A stretch of 64,000 nt of DNA, from assembly GCA_021816585.1 (NCBI GenBank), contig JAKAXL010000008.1, forward strand, positions 3,271 to 67,270, given 5' to 3'. Position 1 is the stretch's first letter. Each line of letters opens with the position of its first letter. The notes under the pieces were generated by a model. That model was not told the DNA's origin. It searched no databases and saw nothing but the letters and a program-made list of their open reading frames with translations. Positions 47,834 to 56,575 of this stretch are shown here, one piece after another. The DNA comes from Pseudomonadota bacterium (lineage in GTDB: Bacteria > Pseudomonadota > Gammaproteobacteria > Burkholderiales > Burkholderiaceae_C). The position numbers and the translations under genes are program-made.

Positions 47834-48754
47834 ATGAACAAGAAGATCCGCTGCGCCCTGATCGGGCCCGGCAACATCGGCACCGACCTGCTGGCCAAGC
47901 TGATGCGCAGCCCGCTGCTCGAGCCGGTCTGGATGGTGGGGGTCGACCCCGCCTCCGACGGCCTGAAGAAGGCGCGTGACCTGGGCCTGAAGACCACCTC
48001 CGACGGCGTCGACGCCCTGCTGCCGCACGTCGCCGAGGACGGCATCCAGATCGCCTTCGACGCCACCAGCGCCTACGTGCACAAGGCCCACTCCGACAAG
48101 CTCAACGCGCTGGGCGTGATGATGATCGACCTGACGCCGGCGGCCATCGGCCCGTACTGCGTGCCTCCGGTGAACCTGAAGCAGCACACCGACAAGCGCG
48201 AGATGAACGTCAACATGGTCACCTGCGGCGGCCAGGCGACGATCCCCATGGTCCACGCGGTGTCGCGCGTGCAGCCGGTCGGCTACGCCGAGATCGTGGC
48301 CACCGTGTCGTCGCGCTCGGCCGGCCCCGGCACGCGCAAGAACATCGACGAGTTCACGCGCACCACGTCGGGCGCGGTGGCCAAGGTCGGCGGCGCGCGC
48401 GAGGGCAAGGCGATCATCATCATCAACCCGGCCGACCCGCCGCTGATCATGCGCGACACCGTGCATTGCCTGACCGATGGCGAGCCGGACCAGCAGCGCA
48501 TCCGCGCGTCGGTCGAGCAGATGGTGGCCGAGGTCAACAAGTACGTCCCCGGCTACCGCGTGGTCAACGGCCCGGTGTTCGACGGCAACCGGGTGTCGAT
48601 CTACCTGGAGGTCGAGGGCCTGGGCGACTACCTGCCCAGGTACGCCGGCAACCTGGACATCATGACCGCCGCGGCCGCGCGCACCGCAGAGATGTTCGCC
48701 GAGGAACTGCTGGCCGGGCGCATCACGCTGGCACCGGTGCCGATGGCCGCCTGA
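47834..48754 (+). CDS. dmpF: Acetaldehyde dehydrogenase (acylating) DmpF
   Basis: 306 residues: NAD site [16 protein letters not shown], catalytic Cys131 in [13 protein letters not shown], and [20 protein letters not shown]. It converts acetaldehyde channelled from DmpG to acetyl-CoA. Confidence 0.96.
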   Translation: MNKKIRCALIGPGNIGTDLLAKLMRSPLLEPVWMVGVDPASDGLKKARDLGLKTTSDGVDALLPHVAEDGIQIAFDATSAYVHKAHSDKLNALGVMMIDLTPAAIGPYCVPPVNLKQHTDKREMNVNMVTCGGQATIPMVHAVSRVQPVGYAEIVATVSSRSAGPGTRKNIDEFTRTTSGAVAKVGGAREGKAIIIINPADPPLIMRDTVHCLTDGEPDQQRIRASVEQMVAEVNKYVPGYRVVNGPVFDGNRVSIYLEVEGLGDYLPRYAGNLDIMTAAAARTAEMFAEELLAGRITLAPVPMAA

Positions 48755-48791
48755 ACCCTCCCGACACCCCAATATTCCCAAGGAACTCATC

Positions 48792-49838
48792 ATGGAACTC
48801 AAGGGCAGGAACATCACGCTGCACGACATGACCCTGCGCGACGGCATGCACCCCAAGCGCCACCAGATCACGCTCGAGCAGATGCGTGCGGTGGCCGGCG
48901 CGCTCGACGCCGCCGGCATGCCGCTGGTGGAGGTCACGCACGGCGACGGCCTGGGCGGCGCGTCGGTGAACTACGGCTTTCCGGCGCACAGCGACCGCGA
49001 ATACCTCGAGGCGGTGGTGCCGCTGATGAAGCACACCAAGGTCTCGGCGCTGCTGCTGCCGGGCATCGGCACCGTCGACCATCTGCGCATGGCCCACGAG
49101 CTCGGCGTGCACACCATCCGCGTGGCCACGCACTGCACCGAGGCCGACGTGTCCGAGCAGCACATCACGCTGGCGCGCAAGCTCGACATGGACACCGTGG
49201 GCTTCCTGATGATGGCCCACATGAACAGCCCCGAGGGACTGGTCGCGCAGGCCAGGCTGATGGAAGGTTACGGCGCCAACTGCATCTACGTCACCGACTC
49301 GGCCGGCTACATGCTTCCGGACGACGTCACCGCGCGCATCGCGGCGGTGCGCGCGGCGCTCAAGCCCGAGACCGAACTGGGCTTCCACGGCCACCACAAC
49401 CTGGCGATGGGCGTGGCCAACTCGCTGGCGGCGATCGACGCCGGCGCCAACCGCATCGACGCCGCGTGCGCCGGGCTGGGCGCCGGCGCCGGCAACACGC
49501 CGATGGAAGTGCTGGTGGCCGTGCTCGACCGCATGGGCGCGCGCACCGGCGTGGACGTGTGGAAGATCCAGGACGTGGCCGAGGACCTGGTGGTGCCGCT
49601 GATGGACTTTCCGATCCGCATCGACCGCGACGCGCTGACCCTGGGCTACGCCGGGGTCTACGGGTCCTTCCTGCTGTTCGCCAAGCGCGCCGAGGCCAAG
49701 TACGGCGTGCCGGCGCGAGACATCCTGGTCGAACTCGGACGTCGCGGCATGGTCGGCGGCCAGGAGGACATGATCGAGGACACCGCGCTGACCCTGCAGC
49801 GCCAGCGCGCCGAGGCCGCAACGAAGGTGGCGGCATGA
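48792..49838 (+). CDS. dmpG: 4-hydroxy-2-oxovalerate aldolase DmpG
   Basis: 348 residues, HMGL-like TIM barrel: [15 protein letters not shown] with the metal Asp and catalytic Arg-Asp pair, [14 protein letters not shown], and the metal-binding His pair in [16 protein letters not shown]. It yields pyruvate and acetaldehyde. Its stop overlaps the dmpH start (ATGA). Confidence 0.96.
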   Translation: MELKGRNITLHDMTLRDGMHPKRHQITLEQMRAVAGALDAAGMPLVEVTHGDGLGGASVNYGFPAHSDREYLEAVVPLMKHTKVSALLLPGIGTVDHLRMAHELGVHTIRVATHCTEADVSEQHITLARKLDMDTVGFLMMAHMNSPEGLVAQARLMEGYGANCIYVTDSAGYMLPDDVTARIAAVRAALKPETELGFHGHHNLAMGVANSLAAIDAGANRIDAACAGLGAGAGNTPMEVLVAVLDRMGARTGVDVWKIQDVAEDLVVPLMDFPIRIDRDALTLGYAGVYGSFLLFAKRAEAKYGVPARDILVELGRRGMVGGQEDMIEDTALTLQRQRAEAATKVAA

Positions 49839-50620
49839 TGCAGGCCTCCACCATCGCGGCGCTGGCAACGCGCCTGGACGACTGCGCGCTGCAGGCGCGC
49901 GACACCACCAAGATCACCGACGAGCACCCGGACATGGACTGGGCCGACGCCTACGCCGTGCAGGACGCGCTACGCGCGCGGCAGATGGAGCGCGGCGCGC
50001 GCCTGGTCGGCTGCAAGGCCGGGCTGACGTCGTTCGCCAAGATGCGCCAGATGGGCGTGGACTCGCCGGTGTTCGGCTACCTGCTCGACACCCACGCGGT
50101 GCCCGACGGCGGCGAGTGCCGCTGCGCCGAGCTGATCCACCCGAAGGTGGAACCCGAGATCGCCTTCGTGCTCGGGCGCGAGCTGAAGGGCCCGGGCTGC
50201 CACATCGGCGCCGTGCTCGCGGCGACCGACTTCGTGCTCGCCGGAATCGAGGTCATCGACAGCCGCTACCGCGACTTCAAGTTCGACCTCAAGAGCGTGA
50301 TCGCCGACAACACCTCGGCCGCGCGCTTCGTCGTCGGCGGGCAGCCGATGCCGGTCTACGGGCGCGACCTGCGCACCACCGGGATCGTGCTGGAGAAGAA
50401 CGGCGTGCCGGTGGCCTTCGGGGCCGGCGCCGCGGTGCTGGGGCACCCGGCCACCGCGGTGGCGATGCTGGCCAACCACCTGGGTGCACGCGGCGAATCC
50501 CTGCCCGCCGGCAGCGTGGTGCTGTCGGGCGGAATCACCGAGGCCGTCGCGGTCGCCGCCGGCGACCATGTCCACCTGCGCGTGCAGGGCGCGGGCTCCA
50601 CCTCGATCCGCTTCGTCTGA
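49835..50620 (+). CDS. dmpH: 4-oxalocrotonate decarboxylase (2-oxo-3-hexenedioate decarboxylase) DmpH
   Basis: 261 residues. [47 protein letters not shown] and [16 protein letters not shown] are homologous to DmpE but of the decarboxylase type. It forms a complex with DmpE in the known pathway. Coupled to dmpG by ATGA (ATGATG, so a second Met is available). Confidence 0.94.
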   Translation: MMQASTIAALATRLDDCALQARDTTKITDEHPDMDWADAYAVQDALRARQMERGARLVGCKAGLTSFAKMRQMGVDSPVFGYLLDTHAVPDGGECRCAELIHPKVEPEIAFVLGRELKGPGCHIGAVLAATDFVLAGIEVIDSRYRDFKFDLKSVIADNTSAARFVVGGQPMPVYGRDLRTTGIVLEKNGVPVAFGAGAAVLGHPATAVAMLANHLGARGESLPAGSVVLSGGITEAVAVAAGDHVHLRVQGAGSTSIRFV

Positions 50621-50635
50621 GTTCCCGGAGTCACC

Positions 50636-50827
50636 ATGCCCATCGCCCATCTGTACATCCTCGAAGGCCGCGACGACGAGCGCAAGGAACGCCTGATCGC
50701 CGAGGTCACCGAGGCGATCCACCGCGCCATCGACGCGCCGGTCGAGTCGATCCGCGTGCTGCTGCTGGAAATGCCCAGCCAGCACTTCGGAATCGCCGGC
50801 CAGAGCGCGAAAAAACGCGGGCGCTGA
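50636..50827 (+). CDS. dmpI: 4-oxalocrotonate tautomerase DmpI
   Basis: 63 residues after Met: the catalytic N-terminal Pro (MPIAHLYILEGRD) and conserved Arg residues (RDDERKERL; ESIRVLL) are present. Last gene of the operon, it isomerises the enol to the keto form ahead of DmpH. Confidence 0.93.
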   Translation: MPIAHLYILEGRDDERKERLIAEVTEAIHRAIDAPVESIRVLLLEMPSQHFGIAGQSAKKRGR

Positions 50828-50830
50828 GCC

Positions 50831-50852
50831 GGCGCCGAGCGGGCACGGCGCC
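50831..50852. terminator. Hairpin between dmpI and the convergent sensor kinase gene
   Basis: GGCGCCG and CGGCGCC arms around an eight-base loop, four bases after the dmpI stop. No T-run, so the strength is uncertain. Confidence 0.45.
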
Positions 50853-50860
50853 GCGCTCGC

Positions 50861-52489
50861 TCAGTTGCCGGCCGGCGTGCAGGCTGGTGCGACCACCGGC
50901 TCGCGCAGCACGAGTTCCGCGAGCACCGCGTCGCCGTCCTGCACGATGTCCAGGTGCGCCCCGCGGCTGGGCAGCAGGGTCGAGACCAGTTGCAGCCCGG
51001 TGCCGATTCCGGCGCGCCGCGCGAAATCGAAGTCCTCGGGCAGCCTCGCCGGGGCGTTGCGCACGCGTATGCGCACCGCGCGTGCGCGGGCCCGCACGGA
51101 CACCTGCACCTGCTGGCCGCCATCCGGATCCCGCGACGGCGCCAGATGCTTCAAGGCATTGGCGACCAGCTCGTTGACGACCAGCGCCACCGGCACCGCA
51201 TCGGCTTCGCCCAGCAGGATCGGCTCGCCGCCCGGCGGCTCGTACTGCACGCGCACGCTGCCCGCGGCGCCCCGCACCAGCAGCGCGACGATGCTGCCGA
51301 AATCGACCTGCGAGCCCGCCTGCGGTCCGCGAAGTCCGTAGACCCCGGAGATCGCCCGCACCTGCGCCATCACGGCCTCCAGCGGCTCGGCCAGCTCCGG
51401 CCTGCGGCCCACCTGCAGGCGCAGCAGCCCGAGCACGCCCTGCAGGTGGTTCTTGATGCGGTGGTGGACTTCGCGCACCAGGGTGTCGCGCTGGCGGTCC
51501 AGCCCCTCCAGTCGCGCCGTCTCCTCGCGCTTGCGCTGGGTGATGTCGCGGCCGATGCCGACCAGGCCCACGACCTCGCCGTCGGCGCCGCGGATCGGCG
51601 TGCGCAAGGTGAGCCGGTGGCGAACGCGGCCGCCTGATCGAATGACCTCCTCCACGTGCGACGCGCGACCGCTCGCCATCACGCGTTCGCTCAGGCTGCG
51701 CGAATTGCGCGCAGCGTCGTCGTCGCCGAGCAGTTCCGACACGGTGCGCCCGATCACGGCCTCCGCAGCCAGAGTCCTCCCGCCGAAAAACCGCTGCAGC
51801 GACTCCATCCCGGCCGGATTCAGGTACTCCAGGCGATGCGAGCGGTCGAGGATGAAAATGTCGTCGGCGCTGTTCTCGGTGATCGTGCGCAGCAGTTGCT
51901 CGCGCGCGCTCAGGGCCTGCTCCGCCTCCTTGCGCTGCGTCACGTCGCTGGCCATGCCGACCCATGCCAGCACCTCGCCGGCGTGGTCCAGCATGGGGAC
52001 CGCCCGCGTGTGCACCCAGCCGGCGCGCACGCCCTTGCGCACCACGCGGTGCTCGAGGTCGAGCACATCCCGGCCGCGGATCGCGGCATCGATCGCCGAT
52101 TGCAGCGCGCCTCGGGACTCGGACGGGATGTAGCGCCGCATCCACTCTCCCCCGGCAGCCTGCTCGCCGGCGAAGCTCCCGCGTCCGACCAGCGACTGCA
52201 TCACCGACCAGTCCGGGGTCATCTGGAACACCACGTCCGAACTGCCCGCCACCAGCGTGCGGAAGCGCTCCTCCCTGCGCGTCAGCTCGCAGTCTCCGCG
52301 CCTGCGCTCGTGCCGCACGCGCCCGACATCCGGGAACTGCTCCGCCTGCACGACCGCAGCGGGCTCGACCTCCTCTCGCAGCGACTCGCGCCAACGCCGG
52401 CCGTCCTGCAGCTCCGCCAGCCATCGCAGAAGCGGGCTCTCTTCCAGCGGCGGGACGATCCGCGCATCGCGCTGCAGCAGATCAATCAT
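50861..52489 (-). CDS. Cytoplasmic PAS-PAS sensor kinase with HisKA_2 domain
   Basis: 542 residues with no membrane helix. PAS 1 is about 72-190 (RFRTLVAGSSDVVFQMTPDWSVM to VGMASDVTQRKEAEQ) and PAS 2 about 200-330 (LLRTITENSADDIFILDRSHRLEYLNPAG to VGIGRDITQRKREE). The HisKA_2 phospho-acceptor lies in REVHHRIKNHLQGVLGLLRLQ, and the ATPase domain follows (ALVVNELVANALKHL, GIGTGLQLVSTLL). It overlaps the ANTAR regulator gene by eight bases, so they are a pair. Soluble PAS domains suggest an internal redox or ligand signal. Confidence 0.9.
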   Translation of the reverse strand: MIDLLQRDARIVPPLEESPLLRWLAELQDGRRWRESLREEVEPAAVVQAEQFPDVGRVRHERRRGDCELTRREERFRTLVAGSSDVVFQMTPDWSVMQSLVGRGSFAGEQAAGGEWMRRYIPSESRGALQSAIDAAIRGRDVLDLEHRVVRKGVRAGWVHTRAVPMLDHAGEVLAWVGMASDVTQRKEAEQALSAREQLLRTITENSADDIFILDRSHRLEYLNPAGMESLQRFFGGRTLAAEAVIGRTVSELLGDDDAARNSRSLSERVMASGRASHVEEVIRSGGRVRHRLTLRTPIRGADGEVVGLVGIGRDITQRKREETARLEGLDRQRDTLVREVHHRIKNHLQGVLGLLRLQVGRRPELAEPLEAVMAQVRAISGVYGLRGPQAGSQVDFGSIVALLVRGAAGSVRVQYEPPGGEPILLGEADAVPVALVVNELVANALKHLAPSRDPDGGQQVQVSVRARARAVRIRVRNAPARLPEDFDFARRAGIGTGLQLVSTLLPSRGAHLDIVQDGDAVLAELVLREPVVAPACTPAGN

Positions 52490-53066
52490 GGTTCGCCTGC
52501 TCCAGTTCCGCCACCACGTCCGCGCAATGGTCGCCGAGCTTGCGTCGCTGCCGGCGCGCCGCGTCGCGCAGCGCGTCGAAGGCCGCCTGCTCCGACAGGC
52601 TCTGCCGGGCCATCACGATGCCGATCGCCATGCTGGTGCAGCGGGAATCCTCGAGCGCGCGCTCCAGCTGCTGCTTGGCGGCGACCAGGCCGCCCAGGTC
52701 GCGCGCGCGCGCCAGCGCGGTCTCGATGGCGGGTCGCAGCCGCGCCGGATCGACCGGCTTGACCAGATAGCCCAGAGCCCCCTCGCGTACCGCCTCGGCC
52801 ACCTCGTCGGGCTCGTCGTAGGCGCTGAGGAACAAGCTGCGCAGCCCGTGGCGGCGCTCCAGCAGGTGCGCCAGCTCGACCCCCGACAGCGTCGGGATGC
52901 GAACGTCGAGGATGGCGATGTGAAAGGCCTGTTCGGCGGCACGGGTCAGCGCCTGCTCGGCGGAGTCCGCGGCGGCCACCAGGTAACCCGCCATGCGCAA
53001 TCCCTCGGCCAGCGTGGCCAGGGCGAGGCGGTCATCGTCGACGAGCAGCAGGCGGGGCGTGGGCAT
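52482..53066 (-). CDS. Response regulator with RNA-binding ANTAR domain
   Basis: 194 residues. Receiver domain about 1-118 (LLLVDDDRLAL; phospho-acceptor Asp in IAILDVRIPTLSG; Lys in YLVKPVD) and an ANTAR domain about 130-188 (LERALEDSRCTSMAIGIVMARQSLSEQAAFDALRDAARRQRRKL). ANTAR proteins such as NasT and AmiR act by antitermination on paired RNA hairpins in leaders. It lies between the kinase and the cytochrome/PQQ dehydrogenase genes, all on the minus strand, so their long structured leader is the obvious candidate target. ATG at 53066 chosen. Confidence 0.88.
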   Translation of the reverse strand: MPTPRLLLVDDDRLALATLAEGLRMAGYLVAAADSAEQALTRAAEQAFHIAILDVRIPTLSGVELAHLLERRHGLRSLFLSAYDEPDEVAEAVREGALGYLVKPVDPARLRPAIETALARARDLGGLVAAKQQLERALEDSRCTSMAIGIVMARQSLSEQAAFDALRDAARRQRRKLGDHCADVVAELEQANHD

Positions 53067-53148
53067 CGTGGCAGCCAGCAGGAAGTCGGCCACGCCTGCA
53101 TGGGTACGACAGGCACCAGCCGTGCGACGAACCTGCGCCGCGGCAGCT

Positions 53149-54456
53149 TCAGGGCTTGCACACGCCGTGCGAGTCGGGCCGCGCGCCCGCCGGAGGGTCG
53201 GGCAGGTGCATCGAGTCGAGCGCGCCGCGGTGATGCTGCGGGAACGGAGTGCTCCCTCCAGCATAGCAGTTGGAGGCCAGCAGATAGGCGATCACGTCCG
53301 CGTACTGCGCCGGATCCAGCGAACCCGGGTTGTTGAAGGGCATGTTCTGGGTCACGATGGTGCGCAGCACGCCGAGGGTCCAGCCGTTCTTCTGCGCGGT
53401 GGAGAGGAAGTCGTGCCCGGCCAGCGCCGGCGCGGCGACCCCCTGCAGCTCGCTGCCATGGCAGCTCACGCAGAACTTCTGGTAGATCGGCTTGCCGGCC
53501 TGCGCCTGCGCGGCCGTGAACGGCGGCGCGGCCGCCGCGTGCAGCGCAACCGGCATCCAGCCCGCCGTGGCGGCGCCCGAATGCCACACCGCGGCCTCCA
53601 TCCCCGGCGTCTGTGCGATGCGATACGAAACCTGCCGCAAGACGGGCGAGCGCGACGCCCGGTCCTGCCCGGCACTGCCGTGCCAGGACTGCGTCGCCGC
53701 GTGCGCCACGCATCGCGCCTGCGCGAGTTGCGCCGCCGGGGTGTAGAAAACCAGCATGTCTCCTGTCCTCCGCAACATGGTTCCACCGGGATTGCGCAGG
53801 GTCTGCACCTTCCCGTCGAGGCGCACCGCGCGCCACAGCCAGTAGCCGTCATGCACACCGTAGCCGGTGTGGCGCGGCGCAGCGCAGGCGTCGAGGCGCC
53901 GCGCCGCTGGCGGCACGCCCAGCTCCGTACTCGCCATCGCGCCCAGCAGTCCGCCGAGCACGTCGGGTTCGCTGCCGCGCCCGATCGCCACCTGCAGGTT
54001 GAGCAGCGCCTGCGAGACATCCACCTCGAAGCTGCTCAGCCCGCGCGCCTGCATCGCGTCGTCCAGACGCCCTTCGGCCGCCAGGGCGTTGGCCTGCACG
54101 CCGTGGATCGCGGGCACCCAGGGGGGCGAGCTCACGCGGTCGAGCAAGGCGTTCAGGCGGCCCTGCACGCCGGCGGGATCGAGGCCGGCTCCGGCCTGCG
54201 CGACATCGTCCTGCCCCTGCGCGCCGGCCAGCGCGTCGATCGCGCGTTGCGCGTCGCGCCGGTATTCGGCGGGGCCGCTGGACGTGGCCTCCTCCGCTGC
54301 GACGATCGCGGCCACCGCGGCCCGCAGATCCTTCAGCGCGGCCACCGCGAGCTCGTGGGGATCGGCCGCGGCGGGCGCCGCGGCATGCGCCGCGCGCGCG
54401 AGGGCGAACACCATCGCCCCCGCGCAGGCCGCCTTGCTCCAGGACGTCGTGGTCAT
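53149..54456 (-). CDS. c-type cytochrome with novel N-terminal domain, PQQ dehydrogenase partner
   Basis: 435 residues. Sec signal ending at about AAHAA, then an N-terminal helical region of about 120 residues, a middle part with paired Cys (LDACAAPRHTG; QARCVAHAAT) that I do not recognise, and a C-terminal monoheme cytochrome c (KPIYQKFCVSCHGSELQGVAAPALAG, then TQNMPFNNPGSL as Met ligand region). It starts 21 bases after the quinoprotein gene and is probably its electron acceptor. Typical PQQ-alcohol dehydrogenase cytochromes are shorter and lack the first 300 residues. Confidence 0.85.
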   Translation of the reverse strand: MTTTSWSKAACAGAMVFALARAAHAAAPAAADPHELAVAALKDLRAAVAAIVAAEEATSSGPAEYRRDAQRAIDALAGAQGQDDVAQAGAGLDPAGVQGRLNALLDRVSSPPWVPAIHGVQANALAAEGRLDDAMQARGLSSFEVDVSQALLNLQVAIGRGSEPDVLGGLLGAMASTELGVPPAARRLDACAAPRHTGYGVHDGYWLWRAVRLDGKVQTLRNPGGTMLRRTGDMLVFYTPAAQLAQARCVAHAATQSWHGSAGQDRASRSPVLRQVSYRIAQTPGMEAAVWHSGAATAGWMPVALHAAAAPPFTAAQAQAGKPIYQKFCVSCHGSELQGVAAPALAGHDFLSTAQKNGWTLGVLRTIVTQNMPFNNPGSLDPAQYADVIAYLLASNCYAGGSTPFPQHHRGALDSMHLPDPPAGARPDSHGVCKP

Positions 54457-54477
54457 CGGATCAGGCGCCCCCCCGGC

Positions 54478-56139
54478 TCACTTCTGCAGCGCGAACAGGG
54501 TCAGCTCGGTCTGCTGCGCCTTGGGCATGTCGGGCAGCTGCTGGTTGCCCGCCGGCCCCGAGGCCACCGCGAGCATCTCCTGCCCGTCCTGCTCGAAGGC
54601 CACCGGCGCGGCGATGATCGGCGCCCCGGTCTGGTACGACCACAGGGTCTTGCCGGTCTTCGCGTCCACCGCGACGAAGTCCCCGTCGAGCTTGCCGGTG
54701 AACACCAGCCCGGTCGACGTGGCCAGCGCACCGCCGGCCATCGGCAGCGCGGTGTGGTCACGCCACGCGAACACGCCGGTGTCGATGTCGATCGCGTTGA
54801 GCTGCCCGGTGTTGGGACCGACGAACTTCGGGAAGGCCCCGCCCAGGTAGAACTGGCCCGCGATGTAGGTCACGTCGCGGGTCGAGCGCCAGAATCCGCA
54901 CTCGTTGCTGGTCGGCAGGTAGACCATGTCGGTCTGCGGATCGTAGGCACCGCCGTTGAACTCCACGCCGCCGTTGGTGTTCGGGCAGGCCACGTCGCCC
55001 TTGAGGTCCGGCTCGGTGTTCTGGCCGTATTGCATGCTCACGCGCAGATGGTTGACCACCTTGCCGGTGCGCGCGTCGAGCAGCCAGAAGTTGCCGCCCT
55101 TGTCCCCGTCGGCGACCAGGTGCATCGACTTGCCGTGCACCTTGCCTTCGAACAGGATCGGCGGCATCGTCGGATCCCAGTCGTGGGTGTCGTGGGCGAT
55201 GAACTGGTGGTACCACAGCAGCCGCGGCTTGGCGCCGTGGATGTCGATGGCCAGCAGGCTGTCGCTGTACAGGTTGGAACCCTTGCGCACGCCGCCGTTG
55301 AAGTCCGGCTGCGGGTTGCCGGCGTTGGCGTAGAGCACGCCGTCATGCACGTCGATGGCCATCGGCGCCCAGATCGCGGCGCCGCCGCGCTTCCAGCTGT
55401 CGCCGCTCCAGGTATCGTGCCCGGGCTGGCCCGGACCCGGAACCGTCTGGAACTTCCACAAGCGCTTGCCCGTCGCCGGATCGAAGGCCGAGATGTTGCC
55501 GATGCCGCCCCAGTCGCCGTTGGACACGCCGAGCAGCAGTTCGGTCTTGCCGGTGCTCGGGTTGCGGTAGGGCAGCGGGTCCATGGTGTAGAAGGCGTTC
55601 GAGGGATCCGACACCTCCACCTTGTTCCACACCACCTTGCCGGTCTCGGCGTTCAGCGCGATCAGGTGCCCGTCCAGCGTGGCCAGGAACACCTTGCCGT
55701 CGAGCAGCGACACGCCGCGGTTGGCGGCGAAGGAGATCACGTGCGGACTGTCCTGGAACTCCCACTTCAGCTTGCCGGTCTTCACGTCCACCGCGTAGAC
55801 ATGGTCGTGCGCCGACGTGATGTAGGCCGTGCCGTGCCAGACGATGGCCGGCGCCTCGATCGGGCCGTTGTCCGAGATCTTGAAGGTCCACACCGGCTTG
55901 AGCTGCGCGACGTTGGCCGGCCCGACCTGGTCCAGCTTCACGTAGCGCTGGTTGTCGTAGCCCTTCGCGGGCAGGATCCAGTTCTGGTTGTCCGACGCGC
56001 TCGATGCGTACTGATGGATCGACGGCGTCGCGGACATGCCGGCCTGCGCGGGCACCGCGCTCTGCCATGCAAGGGCCAGCAGCGCGGCAGTGGCGCTGAG
56101 CGCCCAGCGGCATGCCGCCGCCTTGTTCTTCTGGGTCAT
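54478..56139 (-). CDS. PQQ-dependent dehydrogenase, divergent eight-bladed propeller quinoprotein
   Basis: 553 residues with a Sec signal (SATAALLALAWQSAVPAQA) and repeated tryptophan-docking motifs (KTGKLKWEFQD, ETGKVVWNKVE, ATGKRLWKFQT, KTGKTLWSYQT). The catalytic Asp is Asp320 in AHDTHDWDPTMPP, with a second Asp at 322, the position that marks lanthanide-dependent enzymes. Asn275 (NAGNPQPDF) is kept. The vicinal Cys pair before NRG is replaced by Ile135-Ser136, and the metal Glu appears as Asp209 (SNGDWGG). Likely oxidises an alcohol or aldehyde in the periplasm; substrate unknown. No pqq biosynthesis gene is in the window. Confidence 0.88.
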   Translation of the reverse strand: MTQKNKAAACRWALSATAALLALAWQSAVPAQAGMSATPSIHQYASSASDNQNWILPAKGYDNQRYVKLDQVGPANVAQLKPVWTFKISDNGPIEAPAIVWHGTAYITSAHDHVYAVDVKTGKLKWEFQDSPHVISFAANRGVSLLDGKVFLATLDGHLIALNAETGKVVWNKVEVSDPSNAFYTMDPLPYRNPSTGKTELLLGVSNGDWGGIGNISAFDPATGKRLWKFQTVPGPGQPGHDTWSGDSWKRGGAAIWAPMAIDVHDGVLYANAGNPQPDFNGGVRKGSNLYSDSLLAIDIHGAKPRLLWYHQFIAHDTHDWDPTMPPILFEGKVHGKSMHLVADGDKGGNFWLLDARTGKVVNHLRVSMQYGQNTEPDLKGDVACPNTNGGVEFNGGAYDPQTDMVYLPTSNECGFWRSTRDVTYIAGQFYLGGAFPKFVGPNTGQLNAIDIDTGVFAWRDHTALPMAGGALATSTGLVFTGKLDGDFVAVDAKTGKTLWSYQTGAPIIAAPVAFEQDGQEMLAVASGPAGNQQLPDMPKAQQTELTLFALQK

Positions 56140-56281
56140 GGATAGTCTCCTCGTGCAATCGCGATGAATGCGACTGGAGCGGCCAGTCGACGAACAGGAC
56201 CTGCGTCGGCCGCCGGTCGGGGCGGCTTGTGCGCTTGCATGCGTCTACCGCAGGCGATTGCAGTGTAGGCAGGCAAAGGCT

Positions 56282-56313
56282 TTTCGCGCTGCGCGCCGCA
56301 GTGCAGCGCGAAA
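56282..56313. repeat. Perfect 11-base inverted repeat in the PQQ dehydrogenase leader
   Basis: TTTCGCGCTGC and GCAGCGCGAAA flank ten bases. It would form a stable RNA hairpin about 145 bases before the start codon. On the transcribed strand the loop reads ACTGCGGCGC, with a possible inner C-G pair closing a six-base loop. Confidence 0.6.
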
Positions 56314-56347
56314 CATCCCTTGCGGCGCCGCGCGCAGGCCGCAGCGG

Positions 56348-56363
56348 CCGGGAAAATGCCCGG
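56348..56363. repeat. Short hairpin with six-base loop in the PQQ dehydrogenase leader
   Basis: CCGGG and CCCGG arms around AAAATG (CATTTT on the transcribed strand), 35 bases from the 11-base repeat. The paired short and long hairpins recall ANTAR target leaders, but the expected A1/G4 loop bases are not met. Confidence 0.4.
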
Positions 56364-56409
56364 AAAATCAACGCGAAGCGACAGACTCAACGAAATCCCG
56401 CGAGCCGCG

Positions 56410-56438
56410 CCAGGGTAACAGCCGGGTTATCCCTGGAA
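56410..56438. repeat. Inverted repeat containing the shared 16-mer
   Basis: CCAGGGTAAC pairs with GGTTATCCCTGG, with a one-base bulge. The right arm, extended by one base, is CGGGTTATCCCTGGAA (56423-56438), nearly identical to 38004-38019 in the phenol promoter region. Its core GGGTTATCCC also occurs at 24754-24763. Confidence 0.6.
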
Positions 56439-56453
56439 AAATCGATGCCATTC

Positions 56454-56479
56454 TGTAACCTGCTTTTCGCGCGGTTACA
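56454..56479. promoter_or_regulatory. Inverted repeat TGTAACC-N12-GGTTACA
   Basis: Perfect 7-base arms with a 12-base spacer, 315-340 bases upstream of the quinoprotein start. Together with the neighbouring GTAAC/GGTTA arms it gives four related half-sites within 70 bases. Confidence 0.5.
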
Positions 56480-56575
56480 CGAGAATCCCGGGATTTCCTC
56501 CGAGCCTTGAAAACATTATCAAGTGCTTATTCATTTATATAAAGCGACCATTTTCACCAGCGCGACGTCGATGCC

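Larger units (their letters stand above)
56140..56575. other. 436-base leader/intergenic region upstream of the PQQ dehydrogenase
   Basis: No credible open frame. It holds four inverted repeats (56282-56313, 56348-56363, 56410-56436, 56454-56479) and an A/T-rich stretch near 56505-56550 that may be the promoter of the minus-strand quinoprotein operon. The antiporter gene ends at its right side. Confidence 0.6.

Noticed and set aside
52993-56145. 1050-codon plus-strand frame opposite the PQQ dehydrogenase operon
   Set aside because: Shadow of well-supported minus-strand genes with clear haem and quinoprotein motifs.
56282-56363. Strict ANTAR target (two hexaloops with A1 and G4)
   Set aside because: Two hairpins exist, but neither loop has both required bases on the transcribed strand, so it is kept only as a candidate leader.
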